In this document: positions 1 to 9,452 of the stretch, one piece after another
How positions within the stretch are numbered: the stretch's first letter is position 1
Layout: every line of letters starts with the position of its first letter
Assembly (NCBI GenBank): GCA_020247055.1
Contig: JADCJL010000206.1
Location: 1-43,916, forward strand
Reading direction: 5' to 3'
Source of the DNA: Acidobacteriaceae bacterium
GTDB taxonomy: Bacteria; Acidobacteriota; Terriglobia; Bryobacterales; Bryobacteraceae
DNA: 43,916 bases
Notes under the pieces: generated by a model
Seen by the model: only the letters and a program-made list of their open reading frames with translations
What the model was told of the DNA's origin: nothing
The model's database searches: none
Program-made: the position numbers and the translations under genes

Positions 1-151
1 GGAAGGCACCGAGATGGTAATGCCGGTCGACAACGTGCAGCTGGCGATTGAACTGATTACCCCGGTCGCCATGGACAAGGGTTTGCGGTTCGCGATCCGC
101 GAGGGTGGCCGCACGGTCGGCGCCGGAACGGTGACCGAGATCATTGCTTAA
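1..151 (+). CDS. tuf: Elongation factor Tu, C-terminal end (partial)
   Basis: Only the last 49 codons are present, read from base 2 to the TAA at 149-151; the gene begins outside the window. The residues match the end of domain III of EF-Tu, including the hallmark segment [14 protein letters not shown] followed by a short hydrophobic tail. EF-Tu carries aminoacyl-tRNA to the ribosomal A site as a GTP complex in the cytoplasm. Its place directly before rpsJ is the usual str-S10 junction. The short fragment is diagnostic because domain III is so conserved. Confidence 0.96.
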   Translation, partial: EGTEMVMPVDNVQLAIELITPVAMDKGLRFAIREGGRTVGAGTVTEIIA

Positions 152-159
152 TTCCCGAT

Positions 160-185
160 CCGGGGTCCCGGTGACGGGGCCCCGG
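160..185 (+). promoter_or_regulatory. GC-rich stem-loop between tuf and rpsJ
   Basis: A 10-bp inverted repeat (160-169 and 176-185, one G-T wobble) encloses a 6-nt loop, nine bases after the tuf stop codon. No T-run follows, so it is not a classical intrinsic terminator. It may slow polymerase, protect the 3' end of tuf mRNA, or set different mRNA levels for tuf and the ribosomal genes; these roles are inference. Confidence 0.5.
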
Positions 186-214
186 CGAACCAATCGACGC
201 CCATAACAATCAAC

Positions 215-538
215 ATGTCTTTAAGAGAAAGCATTCGCATCCGGCTCAAAGCGTACGATCATCGGATTCTCGATCAGTCCACGCAGGAGATTGTGGATAC
301 CGCCAAGCGTAGCGGAGCCCAAGTAGCGGGACCGATTCCACTGCCCACGATTCGTAACCGGTACACCGTGAATCGCTCGCCGCACGTCGACAAAAAATCG
401 CGCGAGCAATTTGAGATTCGAACCCATAAGCGTCTCCTTGATATCCTGGCACCGACCCAGGAGACGGTAGATGCGCTGATGAAACTCGATCTGCCCGCCG
501 GAGTCGATGTCGAGATCAAGGCGTTCGGAAAGAAGTAG
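215..538 (+). CDS. rpsJ: Small ribosomal subunit protein S10
   Basis: The 107-residue product starts with the family signature [14 protein letters not shown] and contains GPIPLPT and the [17 protein letters not shown] stretch of the S10 loop. S10 sits in the 30S head and, as NusE, also joins transcription antitermination complexes. Length is normal for the family. No strong Shine-Dalgarno sequence is visible before the ATG at 215. It opens the S10 block, 63 bases after tuf and 125 bases before rplC. Confidence 0.98.
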   Translation: MSLRESIRIRLKAYDHRILDQSTQEIVDTAKRSGAQVAGPIPLPTIRNRYTVNRSPHVDKKSREQFEIRTHKRLLDILAPTQETVDALMKLDLPAGVDVEIKAFGKK

Positions 539-663
539 TTTTCGCTAATGGGTTGTAGCCGGTCTACGTGAACCAGAAACCGGGCTCCCCGCTGGCCCCC
601 CAAACAGATTGAACTCGTGGTGAAACGATCTTATCGGTCGATCGCCCAAGCCGAAGGAAATAT

Positions 664-1308
664 ATGAGCCCAGGAATTCTTGGCAAAAAAATCGGAATGA
701 CCCAGGTCTTCCGCCCTGATGGGCAGGTTGTGCCGGTTACCCTCGTAAAGGCTGGTCCGTGCGTTGTTGTGCAACGCAAGACGCCTGCGACAGACGGCTA
801 CGATGCGGTGCAACTTGGCTTTATGGAGTACGTCAAGTCGACGCGCATCAACAAGCCGGAGTCAGGACATCTGAAGAAGGCCGGTGCCGAGGGCGTTCGG
901 TTTCTCAAAGAGCTACGGCTGAGTCCCGGTTCGACCGATCTTAAGGCGGGAGACCGGGTGCTGGCGAGCGACTTTAAGCCGACCGAGAAGTTGGACGTCA
1001 TCGGGGTTAGTAAGGGTCGAGGGTTCGCCTCCGTAATCAAACGGCACAATTTCCGGGGTGGTCCCGGGGGTCATGGTTCGATGTTCGGTCGCGCGCCGGG
1101 ATCGATTGGTGGTTCGAGTTTTCCGAGCCGAGTGTTCCCTGGCATGCGAATGGCCGGACACATGGGTACGGACCAGGTGACCGTGCGGAACCTGGAAATC
1201 GTGCAGATTGACGCAGATGAGAATGTGATTGCGATCAAGGGTGCGGTTCCCGGCCCGAACGGTAGCTACGTTTTGTTACGCCGTTCCAAGAAGGGGGCGG
1301 GCCGCTAG
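664..1308 (+). CDS. rplC: Large ribosomal subunit protein L3
   Basis: The 214-residue protein begins [16 protein letters not shown], the typical L3 start, and contains the loop with [15 protein letters not shown] that reaches toward the peptidyl transferase centre. In E. coli the loop has a Gln after the SIG motif that is methylated by PrmB; here Gly stands in that place, so this modification is not expected. Start ATG 664 is preceded by a purine-rich GAAGGAAAT stretch. The 14-base gap to rplD indicates co-transcription. Confidence 0.98.
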   Translation: MSPGILGKKIGMTQVFRPDGQVVPVTLVKAGPCVVVQRKTPATDGYDAVQLGFMEYVKSTRINKPESGHLKKAGAEGVRFLKELRLSPGSTDLKAGDRVLASDFKPTEKLDVIGVSKGRGFASVIKRHNFRGGPGGHGSMFGRAPGSIGGSSFPSRVFPGMRMAGHMGTDQVTVRNLEIVQIDADENVIAIKGAVPGPNGSYVLLRRSKKGAGR

Positions 1309-1322
1309 GTCGGGAGCAGATC

Positions 1323-1946
1323 ATGCCGAAAGTAGACGTTGTAGATATTAACAGAACCAAAGTCGGCGAACTTGAACTCTCGGATACCGTTTTTGCGGCC
1401 GAGGTCAACGAAGCGTTATTGTACGAGGCGGTTCGGAACTACCTGGCGAATCAGCGTCGCGGTACGGCCTCGACCAAGACCCGCCACGAAGTAGCGGGAT
1501 CTGGTAAAAAACTCTGGAAACAGAAGGGTACTGGCCGGGCGAGGATGGGTTCTATTCGCTCTCCGCTGTGGCGACACGGTGGAACGACCCACGGCCCGCA
1601 ACCCCGCGACTACTCTTATAAACTCCCGGCGAAGATGATGAAGGGCGCTCTACGTTCTGCACTGAGCGCGAAGTTGCGGGACGGTGAACTCCAGGTGGTA
1701 AAGGACTTTTCCTTTTCCGATCACAAGACCAAGACCGTGAACAACGCATTGTTGCGGTTCGACTCGCCCAAGACGGTTCTGCTGATCGACAATTCGGACA
1801 ACCGGAATCTCAAACTGGGCTCGCGCAATATTCCCGGGGTGACCTTGCTTGAGAGCAAGGATGTGAACCCCTACCACCTGCTGGGCGCAAAACGGGTACT
1901 GATTAGTGAGACTGCGGCTAAGCGGCTGTCGGAGGGCTTGTCTTAA
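1323..1946 (+). CDS. rplD: Large ribosomal subunit protein L4
   Basis: A 207-residue L4/L1e protein. The conserved segment around residues 40-85, with RRGTASTKTRHEVAGSGKK, is the extended loop that lines the nascent peptide exit tunnel. In enteric bacteria L4 also represses the S10 operon by binding its leader; no comparable leader is evident here. The stop codon TAA shares its last base with the rplW ATG, so the two genes are probably translationally coupled. Confidence 0.98.
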   Translation: MPKVDVVDINRTKVGELELSDTVFAAEVNEALLYEAVRNYLANQRRGTASTKTRHEVAGSGKKLWKQKGTGRARMGSIRSPLWRHGGTTHGPQPRDYSYKLPAKMMKGALRSALSAKLRDGELQVVKDFSFSDHKTKTVNNALLRFDSPKTVLLIDNSDNRNLKLGSRNIPGVTLLESKDVNPYHLLGAKRVLISETAAKRLSEGLS

Positions 1947-2233
1947 TGAATCTCTATGAAGTGGTCCGTCGGCCCATCGTGACCGAGAAGGGCCTCACCA
2001 AAAAAGAAGTCGAGAATACGCTGACCTTCGAAGTTCACCCGGACGCGAATAAGGTTCAGGTTCGGCAGGCGATTGAGAAGCTTTTTAAGGTGAAGGTCGC
2101 CGATGTCCGCACCTTGAACAACGAAGGGAAACTCCGTCGTCGGGGACGGTTTGCCGGCTACCGGTCCGATTGGAAGAAGGTATACGTGAAGTTGAAGGCC
2201 GGCGAGAAGATGCCGGAGTACGCGGAGATCTAA
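1946..2233 (+). CDS. rplW: Large ribosomal subunit protein L23
   Basis: A 95-residue protein of normal length with the L23 opening VVRRPIVTEKG and the motif VRTLNNEGKLRRRGRFAGYR. L23 lies at the tunnel exit and is the docking site of trigger factor and the signal recognition particle. It overlaps rplD by one base (TAATG) and rplB starts three bases after its stop, so all three are read as one unit. Confidence 0.97.
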   Translation: MNLYEVVRRPIVTEKGLTKKEVENTLTFEVHPDANKVQVRQAIEKLFKVKVADVRTLNNEGKLRRRGRFAGYRSDWKKVYVKLKAGEKMPEYAEI

Positions 2234-2236
2234 GCC

Positions 2237-3067
2237 ATGCCCATGAAAACATTCCGTCCATTCACCCCCAGCCGCCGTTTCATGACGGTGGTAAAACGTG
2301 ACGACATCACCCAACAGGTTCCGGAAAAATCCCTGACGGAAGGCCGGCAAAAGTCGGGGGGGCGTAACAATACTGGGCGGGTGACCTCGCGGTTCATTGG
2401 CGGCGGTCACAAGCAGACTTATCGTATCATTGACTTCAAGCGGGACAAGGCGGGCGTTCCGGCCAAGGTGGCCTCGATTGAATATGATCCGAACCGCTCG
2501 GCGCGGATTGCTCTGCTCCACTATGCTGACGGCGAAAAACGGTACATCATTGCCCCGGTGGGTTTAGTCGTTGGGGCAACCGTGTCGAGTGGCCCCGAAG
2601 CAGATATTCTGGTCGGCAACTCACTCCCCCTAAAGAATATTCCGGCCGGTACGTTCGTCCATAACATCGAGTTGAAGCCGGGCAAAGGCGGCCAGATGGC
2701 TCGTTCAGCCGGGGCGCTCGCGCAGTTGATCTCGAAAGAGGGCGGTATCGCCCTGCTAAAGCTGCCCTCTGGTGAGGTGCGGAAGGTACAGTTGGAGTGT
2801 GCGGCGACGGTTGGCCAGGTGGGCAACACCGACCACGAGAACGAATCTCTTGGCAAGGCTGGTCGATCCCGCTGGCTGGGCAAGATGCCCCATAACCGTG
2901 GTGTGACGATGAACCCGGTGGATCACCCTCACGGCGGTGGCGAGGGTCGTACCTCCGGTGGTCGTCATCCGGTGACGCCATGGGGTCAGCCCACGCGTGG
3001 TTTCAAGACGCGGAACAACAAGCGGACCGATCAGTTTATCGTGACCCGCAAAAGCAAGAAGCGCTAA
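2237..3067 (+). CDS. rplB: Large ribosomal subunit protein L2
   Basis: The 276-residue protein starts with the L2 signature [13 protein letters not shown] and ends with the conserved [17 protein letters not shown] segment; the His in HPHGGG corresponds to the residue tied to peptidyl transferase assembly. L2 binds domain IV of 23S rRNA and bridges subunits. Length matches the family (about 273-280). A second in-frame ATG (2243) lies two codons downstream; the first is used because it gives the tighter junction with rplW. Confidence 0.98.
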   Translation: MPMKTFRPFTPSRRFMTVVKRDDITQQVPEKSLTEGRQKSGGRNNTGRVTSRFIGGGHKQTYRIIDFKRDKAGVPAKVASIEYDPNRSARIALLHYADGEKRYIIAPVGLVVGATVSSGPEADILVGNSLPLKNIPAGTFVHNIELKPGKGGQMARSAGALAQLISKEGGIALLKLPSGEVRKVQLECAATVGQVGNTDHENESLGKAGRSRWLGKMPHNRGVTMNPVDHPHGGGEGRTSGGRHPVTPWGQPTRGFKTRNNKRTDQFIVTRKSKKR

Positions 3068-3081
3068 GAAGGAAACTTGAT

Positions 3082-3363
3082 ATGGGTCGTTCGCTAAAAA
3101 AAGGACCGTTTACTGACGACCACCTGCTGGCAAAGGTGGACGGGATGAACGCCAAAAACGAAAAGAAGGTCGTCAAGACCTGGTCTCGACGTTCGACGAT
3201 TCTCCCGACGTTTATCGGGCACACGCTGGCCGTGCACAACGGCAGGAAGTTCATTCCTGTTTACGTGACCGAAAACATGGTGGGTCACAAACTGGGAGAG
3301 TTCTCTCCAACGCGCACCTTCAAAGGCCACCAGGCTAAGACCAACGAGAAGTCGGGAAGGTAG
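3082..3363 (+). CDS. rpsS: Small ribosomal subunit protein S19
   Basis: The 93-residue protein begins [10 protein letters not shown] and carries the [12 protein letters not shown] and [14 protein letters not shown] motifs of S19, a 30S head protein that touches the A-site finger. The same frame is open further upstream inside rplB, but the start at 3082 is correct: it gives the family N-terminus and has the purine-rich AAGAAGGAAA stretch 7-14 bases before it. It lies 14 bases after rplB. Confidence 0.98.
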   Translation: MGRSLKKGPFTDDHLLAKVDGMNAKNEKKVVKTWSRRSTILPTFIGHTLAVHNGRKFIPVYVTENMVGHKLGEFSPTRTFKGHQAKTNEKSGR

Positions 3364-3375
3364 GGAAACAGAAAG

Positions 3376-3711
3376 ATGCAAGCCAGAGCTGAAGCTCGTT
3401 TTATTCATATCTCTCCGCAAAAGGCCCGCCTCGTAGTGGACCTGATCCGCGGGGTGAAGGCCGGGGACGCCATCAGCATCCTGCGTTCCACCAACAAGCG
3501 GATCGCCCCGACCGTGGAAAAGGTTTTGAGAAGTGCCATTGCCAACGCCGAGAATAAGGCCGACTCGGTGGACGTGGATAAATTGTTCGTGAGCGAGGCC
3601 TACGTCAATGACGGGCCTCGAATGAAGCGAATCCGTCCGGCACCGATGGGCCGGGCCTACCGCTACCAGCGGCGAATCTCACACATTGTTGTAGCCGTAT
3701 CCGAGAAGTAG
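3376..3711 (+). CDS. rplV: Large ribosomal subunit protein L22
   Basis: A 111-residue protein with the L22 core motifs ISPQKARLVVDLIRG and the C-terminal hairpin segment RIRPAPMGRAYRYQRR, which narrows the exit tunnel and is where macrolide resistance changes occur in other species. Length is standard. It starts 12 bases after rpsS with GAAAG just before the ATG. Confidence 0.98.
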   Translation: MQARAEARFIHISPQKARLVVDLIRGVKAGDAISILRSTNKRIAPTVEKVLRSAIANAENKADSVDVDKLFVSEAYVNDGPRMKRIRPAPMGRAYRYQRRISHIVVAVSEK

Positions 3712-3762
3712 TCCTCGGGATAGCAAAAGAAGAATCAGAGCCAAACGAGAAATCGAGTTAGC

Positions 3763-4659
3763 ATGGGTCAGAAAACACATCCATACGGATTCCGTCTAGG
3801 GGTCACGAAAACCTGGCGGTCGCGCTGGTTTGCCAAGCAAGACTACTCCAAGCTGTTGCAGGAGGATCTCAACCTGCGGGAGTCGCTGACGGAACGCTTG
3901 AAGGCGGCTGGGGTCAGTTCGATTGAGGTCGATCGCCCAGGCAACAAGCTGCGTATCACGATTCGCACCTCGCGCCCGGGGATTATTATTGGCCGCAAGG
4001 GTGCCGAGATTGAGAAGCTTAAGTCGGATCTGGCCCGTAAGACCAGCCGCGAGGTCTTCATCGACATCCAGGAGGTATCGAAGCCCGATCACGATGCCCA
4101 GTTGGTCTCTGAGTCGATCGCTCTGCAACTCGAGAAGCGCGTGGCATTCCGGCGCGCGATGCGCAAGGCGGTGGACAACGCCAAGCGTCTCGGCTGTAAA
4201 GGAATCAAAGTGCGAGTTTCCGGGCGTCTAAACGGAGCCGAAATTGCCCGTAGTGAATGGTATCTTGATGGACAGCTACCCCTGCATACGCTACGCGCGG
4301 ACGTTGACTACGGCTTCAGTGAAGCGTTTACGACCTACGGTGTGATCGGCGTCAAGGTTTGGATTTATAAAGGTGAAATCCTGGGTGATTTCCGGAAGGG
4401 GAATGAACCAGAGCCTCGGCGGGCGCCCCGTCGAGACCGCGGAGATCGTCCGGAACGTGGGGGAGATCGCGGTGGCAGCCGTAGTGCGGATGGCCGTGCT
4501 CAACAGCCCGCCCAATCCGGGCCTCCCGTGCAGAGCGCTCCTCTCACCTCCGAGACCAGCGGGGTTCGCCCGATTGCTCCGCCCATGGCTCCGGTGCAGC
4601 CCAGCTGGAAGGTGGAGCAGACTCCTGAAGCCGGTAGCGAGAGCCCGGAAAATCAATAA
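3763..4659 (+). CDS. rpsC: Small ribosomal subunit protein S3 with long disordered C-terminal tail
   Basis: The first 212 residues are a normal S3: the [13 protein letters not shown] start, the KH domain with its GRKG loop near residues 77-80, and the C-terminal domain with [18 protein letters not shown]3 lines the mRNA entry channel and acts in helicase activity of the 30S. The remaining 86 residues (about 213-298) are predicted by eye to be disordered: first Arg/Gly/Asp-rich, then Pro/Gln/Ser-rich. E. coli S3 has 233 residues, so this is a marked extension. It keeps an open frame to a single TAA, so it is not a frameshift artefact. Confidence 0.97.
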   Translation: MGQKTHPYGFRLGVTKTWRSRWFAKQDYSKLLQEDLNLRESLTERLKAAGVSSIEVDRPGNKLRITIRTSRPGIIIGRKGAEIEKLKSDLARKTSREVFIDIQEVSKPDHDAQLVSESIALQLEKRVAFRRAMRKAVDNAKRLGCKGIKVRVSGRLNGAEIARSEWYLDGQLPLHTLRADVDYGFSEAFTTYGVIGVKVWIYKGEILGDFRKGNEPEPRRAPRRDRGDRPERGGDRGGSRSADGRAQQPAQSGPPVQSAPLTSETSGVRPIAPPMAPVQPSWKVEQTPEAGSESPENQ

Positions 4660-4703
4660 ACTGCAGCACGTCTAAATAAATTTCGTAACGGAGAACTATC
4701 GCC

Positions 4704-5120
4704 ATGCTGATGCCCAAGAAAGTCAAGTACAGAAAACAACAGCGCGGTCGCATTACCGGGAAGGCCTGGCGCGGCAGCACGTTGGCATTCGGTGACTTTG
4801 GCTTGAAGGCCATGCACTGCGGCTTGATCACGGACCGGCAAATTGAAGCAGCGCGTATCGCGATGACGCGGTACATTAAACGCGGCGGCAAGGTGTGGAT
4901 ACGGATTTTCCCGGATAAGCCAATCACAAAGAAACCCGCCGAAGTTCGAATGGGCTCGGGCAAAGGACCTTTGGATCACTGGGCTTGCGTGATCCGGCCG
5001 GGTAAAATTTTATTTGAGATGGAAGGGGTTGCTCTCGATGTCGCGACCGAGGCGATGCGTTTGGCGGCCCAGAAGTTGCCGATCCTGACAAAGGTCGTCA
5101 CCCGCGAGATGCAGGCCTAG
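4704..5120 (+). CDS. rplP: Large ribosomal subunit protein L16
   Basis: A 138-residue protein with the L16 start [16 protein letters not shown] and the segment [20 protein letters not shown]16 binds near the A site and is needed for late 50S assembly. Two ATGs lie six bases apart; the first (4704) gives the family N-terminus and is preceded by ACGGAGAA 10-17 bases upstream. Length is normal. Confidence 0.98.
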   Translation: MLMPKKVKYRKQQRGRITGKAWRGSTLAFGDFGLKAMHCGLITDRQIEAARIAMTRYIKRGGKVWIRIFPDKPITKKPAEVRMGSGKGPLDHWACVIRPGKILFEMEGVALDVATEAMRLAAQKLPILTKVVTREMQA

Positions 5121-5204
5121 GGGCCCGTCCGGGGTCGGCCATGTCATCTAACGGACACAGCATATTGCGGCAAGAGAGACCAGCGACAAGTAGGGAATAA
5201 CGAT

Positions 5205-5396
5205 ATGAAAGCCGAAAAACTCCGGGGGCTCGAGAATAGCGAGCTCGAAAAGCAGTCCCAGGCAAGCTCCGAGCAGATGTTTCAATTGCGCTTCCGGATG
5301 TCGATGGGACAGGCCGATGGGTTGAAGAAGTATCGCGAACTCAAGAAGGACCGGGCAAGGATTCTAACCATCCTGCGCGAAAGGCAAGGTAAGTAA
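5205..5396 (+). CDS. rpmC: Large ribosomal subunit protein L29
   Basis: A 63-residue, mostly helical protein with the L29 pattern [17 protein letters not shown] and a basic C-terminus ending in ILRERQGK. L29 sits beside L23 at the tunnel exit. It starts 84 bases after rplP with a TAGGGAA purine stretch upstream, and rpsQ begins two bases after its stop. Confidence 0.96.
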   Translation: MKAEKLRGLENSELEKQSQASSEQMFQLRFRMSMGQADGLKKYRELKKDRARILTILRERQGK

Positions 5397-5398
5397 CG

Positions 5399-5761
5399 AT
5401 GGCGGTTGAAGCGAAGCAGTCCACCTCGCAACAGAAGGCGGGTCAGGAAAAGGTCGGAGAGGTGGTCTCGACCAAGATGACCAAGACGATCGTGGTTGAA
5501 GTCATTCGTCGGGTGAAGCACCCGCTCTACCAGCGGGTGGTGACCAAGCGTCGCCGCTTCTACGCCCACGATGAGGCTGAAACGGCTAAGACCGGAGACA
5601 TTGTTCGCATCGCTGAACATCGGCCTTTAAGTCGCCTTAAGCGGTGGGCGCTCGCTGAGGTGATCCGCAAGGCCGTTGTGATTGATGAGGCGCATCTGGT
5701 AGCGCCGGTGGCAGCGGATACCAAAAAGAAGGCGACTTCCAAAAAGGCGGTCAAGGCGTAA
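5399..5761 (+). CDS. rpsQ: Small ribosomal subunit protein S17 with both ends extended
   Basis: The S17 core spans about residues 19-98: [16 protein letters not shown], the HPLYQRVV loop and the [18 protein letters not shown] segment of the OB fold. S17 is a primary 16S rRNA binder. The protein has 120 residues against about 84 in E. coli; the extra length is an 18-residue Gln/Lys/Ser-rich N-terminus and a Lys/Ala-rich C-terminal tail. The start at 5399 lies two bases after the rpmC stop, which supports the long N-terminus. Confidence 0.97.
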   Translation: MAVEAKQSTSQQKAGQEKVGEVVSTKMTKTIVVEVIRRVKHPLYQRVVTKRRRFYAHDEAETAKTGDIVRIAEHRPLSRLKRWALAEVIRKAVVIDEAHLVAPVAADTKKKATSKKAVKA

Positions 5762-5794
5762 GGCGGCGACGCCATAGGAGGCCAGGAAACCATT

Positions 5795-6163
5795 ATGATT
5801 GGAATGAGAACAATCCTCGAGGTCGCTGACAACAGCGGGGCTCGACGCTTGCAATGTATCCTGCCGCGCGGTGGCGACCTCGGTTTGCACGCCGGCTTGG
5901 GTGATATCATTACGGCAGCGGTGAAGGAAGCCGCGCCGGATTCGAATATCAAGAAAGGAAAGGTTGTTCGTTGCGTGATTGTGCGGATGCGCAAAGAGTC
6001 CCGCCGTAAGGATGGGACCTACATCCGGTTCGACAACAACGCCGCCGTCCTAGTGAACGAGCTGGGCGAACCGATTGGCACCCGCGTATTTGGCCCGGTG
6101 GCTCGCGAGTTGCGGGACAAGAAGTACATGAAGATTGTCAGTCTGGCTCCGGAGGTGCTCTAA
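5795..6163 (+). CDS. rplN: Large ribosomal subunit protein L14
   Basis: A 122-residue protein of exactly the usual length, with [15 protein letters not shown] near the start and the signature [18 protein letters not shown]14 contacts the 30S and binds ribosome silencing factor RsfS in other bacteria. AGGAGG lies about 15 bases before the ATG at 5795. Its TAA shares one base with the rplX start. Confidence 0.98.
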   Translation: MIGMRTILEVADNSGARRLQCILPRGGDLGLHAGLGDIITAAVKEAAPDSNIKKGKVVRCVIVRMRKESRRKDGTYIRFDNNAAVLVNELGEPIGTRVFGPVARELRDKKYMKIVSLAPEVL

Positions 6164-6519
6164 TGAGTTCTCCAAACTCTCCCGCGCGCATCAAGTTGCG
6201 GAAAAACGATTTGGTCCGGGTTATTGCCGGTAGGGACAAGGGTAAATCGGGTCGAGTCCTGGAAATTGACCGGGACAATGGTCGGTTGGTCGTTGAGGGC
6301 GTGATGTTGGTGAAACGCCACACGAAGGCAAACCCCTCCAAGCAGATCAAAGGTGGCATTGCGGAGAAGGAAGCTTCGATCCACGTTTCGAATGTCATGA
6401 TTCTCACGAGTGATGGCAAGCCTTCCCGGATCGGCACGCAACTGGAAGGTGAAGGCAGTTCGGCCAAGCGGGTACGCGTGGCCAAGAAGACGGGCGAAGT
6501 TCTCGCTACCAAGAAGTAA
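6163..6519 (+). CDS. rplX: Large ribosomal subunit protein L24
   Basis: A 118-residue protein with a KOW motif near residues 15-35 ([17 protein letters not shown]) and the segment [20 protein letters not shown]24 is an early 50S assembly initiator. It overlaps rplN by one base (TAATG), which points to translational coupling. It is slightly longer than the E. coli protein (104). Confidence 0.97.
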   Translation: MSSPNSPARIKLRKNDLVRVIAGRDKGKSGRVLEIDRDNGRLVVEGVMLVKRHTKANPSKQIKGGIAEKEASIHVSNVMILTSDGKPSRIGTQLEGEGSSAKRVRVAKKTGEVLATKK

Positions 6520-6533
6520 GGTTAGGAATCAGC

Positions 6534-7079
6534 ATGAAGGCCAGGCTCAGAGAGCACTATCTAAAGAACGTCGTTCCCGCGTTAAAGAAAGAATTCGGCT
6601 ACGCTAACGTCATGGCGGTTCCCAAGATCGAGAAGATTTCGGTGAACGTCGGCTTGGGCGAAGCGACATCCAACCCCAAAATAATGGACGGGGCAGTCAA
6701 CGAACTGGCCTCGATCACTGGTCAGCGTCCGGTCGTCACCAAGGCGAAGAAGTCGATCGCTGCTTTCAAACTCCGCGAGAACATGCCAATCGGTTGTATG
6801 GTCACTTTACGCGGTGACCGGATGTTTGAGTTTCTCGACCGGTTGATGAACATTTCGCTTCCCCGGGTTCGGGACTTCCGCGGTGTATCCTCGAAGTCTT
6901 TTGATGGTCGCGGTAATTACACGCTGGGCGTGAAGGACCAGTTGATCTTCCCCGAGATCGACTACAACAAAGTGGATAAGACGCGGGGTATGAACATCAG
7001 CATCACCACCACGGCCAAAACCGATGCCGAAGGTGTAGCTCTGCTCAAGCTGATGGGTATGCCGTTCCGGCAGCAGTAA
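6534..7079 (+). CDS. rplE: Large ribosomal subunit protein L5
   Basis: The 181-residue protein carries the L5 motifs [28 protein letters not shown] and [19 protein letters not shown]5 binds 5S rRNA and contacts P-site tRNA. Length equals the family norm (about 179). GGTTAGGAA precedes the start by 6-14 bases. Confidence 0.98.
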   Translation: MKARLREHYLKNVVPALKKEFGYANVMAVPKIEKISVNVGLGEATSNPKIMDGAVNELASITGQRPVVTKAKKSIAAFKLRENMPIGCMVTLRGDRMFEFLDRLMNISLPRVRDFRGVSSKSFDGRGNYTLGVKDQLIFPEIDYNKVDKTRGMNISITTTAKTDAEGVALLKLMGMPFRQQ

Positions 7080-7099
7080 GAACTCGAAGGATCTGACTC

Positions 7100-7309
7100 A
7101 TGGCTACTACCGCTAAGATTGCAAAAGACCTCAAACTCAAGAAGGCTGCCGATGCCAACGTCCCCAAATTGGGAGTACGCCACCGGAATCGGTGTTTTCG
7201 CTGCGGCCGGCCCCGCGGCTTTATGCGCAAGTTTGGCCTCTGTCGGATCTGCTTCCGCCAGTTGGCTCTGTCGGGACAGATCCCCGGTGTAACGAAATCG
7301 AGCTGGTAA
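7100..7309 (+). CDS. rpsN: Small ribosomal subunit protein S14, zinc-binding type
   Basis: The 69-residue protein has the short, zinc-binding (C+) form of S14: two Cys-x2-Cys pairs in [11 protein letters not shown] and [11 protein letters not shown], followed by the conserved C-terminus [12 protein letters not shown]14 is a late-binding 30S head protein. C+ S14 is usually 61 residues; here the N-terminus has about eight more. The start at 7100 follows GAAGGATCTGACTC. Confidence 0.97.
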   Translation: MATTAKIAKDLKLKKAADANVPKLGVRHRNRCFRCGRPRGFMRKFGLCRICFRQLALSGQIPGVTKSSW

Positions 7310-7357
7310 TCCCAGCGCAACGACAGTATTTTCTAGACAAGGAAACCTGAACGGACC

Positions 7358-7753
7358 ATGACCAGCGATCCTATCGCCGATATGCTCACGCGGATCCGCA
7401 ACGCGATGGCCGCCCGGCATCCCAAAGTGGATGTGCCGGGGTCGAAGTTGAAGTTGGAGATTGCCCGGATTCTCCGGGAGGAAGGCTACATCCTCAACTA
7501 CAAGCTCGCCGAGGAAGGCGCCAAGAAAGTAATCAAGATCTATTTGAAGTACACGGCTGCCAACGCTCCAGTGATTTCAAAGATGGAACGGATCTCCAAG
7601 CCCGGTTGCCGGGTCTATGTCGGCTCAAAGGACGTCCCTCGCGTTCTTGGCGGCATGGGTATCAACATTCTGACCACCCCGAAAGGTGTGATGACCGGTC
7701 GCACTGCCCGCAGAGAGGGCGTGGGCGGGGAACTGCTCTGCCAAGTCTGGTAG
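7358..7753 (+). CDS. rpsH: Small ribosomal subunit protein S8
   Basis: A 131-residue protein with the S8 opening [14 protein letters not shown] and the C-terminal [19 protein letters not shown] motif that contacts 16S helix 21. In E. coli S8 represses the spc operon by binding mRNA near rplE; whether that happens here cannot be told from the sequence. Length is standard. A small gap of 28 bases separates it from rplF. Confidence 0.98.
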   Translation: MTSDPIADMLTRIRNAMAARHPKVDVPGSKLKLEIARILREEGYILNYKLAEEGAKKVIKIYLKYTAANAPVISKMERISKPGCRVYVGSKDVPRVLGGMGINILTTPKGVMTGRTARREGVGGELLCQVW

Positions 7754-7781
7754 ACGACCGGAAACCGAGAGAGTAATCAAT

Positions 7782-8321
7782 ATGTCGAGAGTAGGAAAAA
7801 AACCAATCCCGCTCCCAGCCGGGGTCAAAATTCAAATCGGCGATCAACTTTCGGTCCAGGGACCGAAAGGTCATCTGACGGTCCCGATTCCCGGCGGTAT
7901 CCGGATTGAGCAGAACGCGAATGTACTGGAGGTGAAACGCGACAGCGACTCCCACGCCGCGTTACACGGACTGACCCGCGCGCTGGCCGCTAACGCCGTG
8001 ACCGGGGTCACTGCCGGCTTCACCCGAGAGTTGGACATTGTGGGAACGGGTTACCGTGCCGATGTGAAGGGACGGGTGGTCGTTTTCACCTTGGGTTATT
8101 CCCATCCGATTGAATTTCTTCTGCCGGACGGCGTCGATGCCAAAGTGGAAAAAATGACCCACTTGGTGCTCACCAGCCATGATCGCCAGTTGATCGGACA
8201 GGTGGCGGCTAATATGCGGTTTCTCCGTCCGCCGGATCCGTACAAAAACAAGGGCGTCCGCTATACCGGAGAGGTGCTGCGGAAAAAGGCGGGCAAGTCG
8301 GGTGCGGGTGGTAAAAAGTAA
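7782..8321 (+). CDS. rplF: Large ribosomal subunit protein L6
   Basis: The 179-residue protein starts [15 protein letters not shown] and ends with the L6 signature [22 protein letters not shown]6 lies near the sarcin-ricin loop and the factor-binding site. Length is typical (about 177). The short tail GKSGAGGKK is basic and likely flexible. Confidence 0.98.
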   Translation: MSRVGKKPIPLPAGVKIQIGDQLSVQGPKGHLTVPIPGGIRIEQNANVLEVKRDSDSHAALHGLTRALAANAVTGVTAGFTRELDIVGTGYRADVKGRVVVFTLGYSHPIEFLLPDGVDAKVEKMTHLVLTSHDRQLIGQVAANMRFLRPPDPYKNKGVRYTGEVLRKKAGKSGAGGKK

Positions 8322-8342
8322 CCGGGTGAGGAGCTAACAGGC

Positions 8343-8699
8343 ATGATTTCTAAAATCAATAAAGACGCCGTCCGGCGCCGCATTCATACCCGGATTCGTA
8401 AGCGAGTGGAAGGCACTCCGCAACGGCCCCGACTCGCGGTGTTTCGCAGCATCAAGCATATTTACGCTCAGGTTATTGATGACCTGGCGGGGATCACCCT
8501 GGTGGCGGCATCATCAGCCGAGAAAGGTTCGGTTGACGGCGGCAATCTAGCGGGCGCTCAGGCGATCGGTAAGTTGGTTGCCGAGCGGGCCAAGGAAAAA
8601 GGGATCGAGAAAGTGGTCTTCGACCGGGGCGGCTTTCTCTACCATGGACGCGTCAAAGCGCTGGCCGATGCGGCTCGTGCGGCGGGTCTGGAATTTTAA
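8343..8699 (+). CDS. rplR: Large ribosomal subunit protein L18
   Basis: A 118-residue protein with [20 protein letters not shown] and the closing [19 protein letters not shown] motif of L18, a 5S rRNA binding protein. Length matches the family (117). GAGGAGCTAACAGGC lies before the ATG at 8343. Confidence 0.98.
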   Translation: MISKINKDAVRRRIHTRIRKRVEGTPQRPRLAVFRSIKHIYAQVIDDLAGITLVAASSAEKGSVDGGNLAGAQAIGKLVAERAKEKGIEKVVFDRGGFLYHGRVKALADAARAAGLEF

Positions 8700-8720
8700 G
8701 GGGCTGAGGAGGATTAACGC

Positions 8721-9230
8721 ATGCCAGCAACCGTAGTCAAGCGTGTCGAAGCGACCGCCAACCTGAAAGAGCAAGTCGTCTCGATTAACCGCGTAACGAA
8801 GGTGGTTAAGGGCGGTAAGAATCTTAGCTTCTCTGCCCTGGTTGTAGTCGGAGATCCCCAGGCCCGGATTGTCGGGTTTGGAACCGGGAAGGCGAAAGAA
8901 GTGCCCGCAGCCATCAAGAAAGGAATTGAGTCGGCTAAGAAGAATCTTCGTAAGATCAATGTTCTCGAGACCACCATCGCCCATCCGGCGACTGGCCGGT
9001 TTGGCGCCGGTCTGGTCCTCATCAAGCCGGCACCCGAGGGTACCGGCGTCATTGCCGGAAGTGCGGTGCGAGCGGTGATTCAGGCGGTCGGTATACCGAA
9101 TGTTCTGACCAAGTGCCTGGGTTCGCGTAACCCGCACAACATGGTAAAGGCGACGATGGCTGCTCTGGTACAACTCCGGGAAAAGGGCGAAGTGGCCGAT
9201 GTTCGCGGGATCGCGCCGGAGAAGATGTAA
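8721..9230 (+). CDS. rpsE: Small ribosomal subunit protein S5
   Basis: The 169-residue protein has the double-stranded RNA-binding fold of S5, with [20 protein letters not shown] and the C-terminal domain motifs [19 protein letters not shown] and [11 protein letters not shown]5 contributes to decoding accuracy. GAGGAGGATTAACGC before the start includes a near-perfect Shine-Dalgarno sequence. Confidence 0.98.
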   Translation: MPATVVKRVEATANLKEQVVSINRVTKVVKGGKNLSFSALVVVGDPQARIVGFGTGKAKEVPAAIKKGIESAKKNLRKINVLETTIAHPATGRFGAGLVLIKPAPEGTGVIAGSAVRAVIQAVGIPNVLTKCLGSRNPHNMVKATMAALVQLREKGEVADVRGIAPEKM

Positions 9231-9242
9231 GGATCTGTGGCC

Positions 9243-9428
9243 ATGAGCACTGCTAAAATGATTAAGATTCAGCTGTATCGGAGTCCGATTTGCACTCCGG
9301 AACCGCACAAGGCGATTGTCCGATCCCTGGGTTTAAAGAAGATGAACCGGATCGTCGAGCGCCCCGATACTCCCTCCTTTCGGGGAATGGTGGCCAAAGT
9401 GCCGCATCTGCTCCGGATCGTCGAATAG
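9243..9428 (+). CDS. rpmD: Large ribosomal subunit protein L30
   Basis: The 61-residue protein matches L30, with IKIQLYRSPICTPEPHKAIVR and GLKKMNRIVERPDTPSFRGMV. The frame is also open from a GTG at 9237, but the ATG at 9243 is preferred because AAGGAT lies at a proper distance before it and the product then has the family length. It starts 12 bases after rpsE. Confidence 0.96.
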   Translation: MSTAKMIKIQLYRSPICTPEPHKAIVRSLGLKKMNRIVERPDTPSFRGMVAKVPHLLRIVE

Positions 9429-9452
9429 CCCCTCCCGTGGAGATGACCTTAA

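Noticed and set aside
2980-3081. Longer rpsS start inside rplB
   Set aside because: The upstream codons encode rplB in another frame; ATG 3082 has a ribosome binding site and the true S19 N-terminus.
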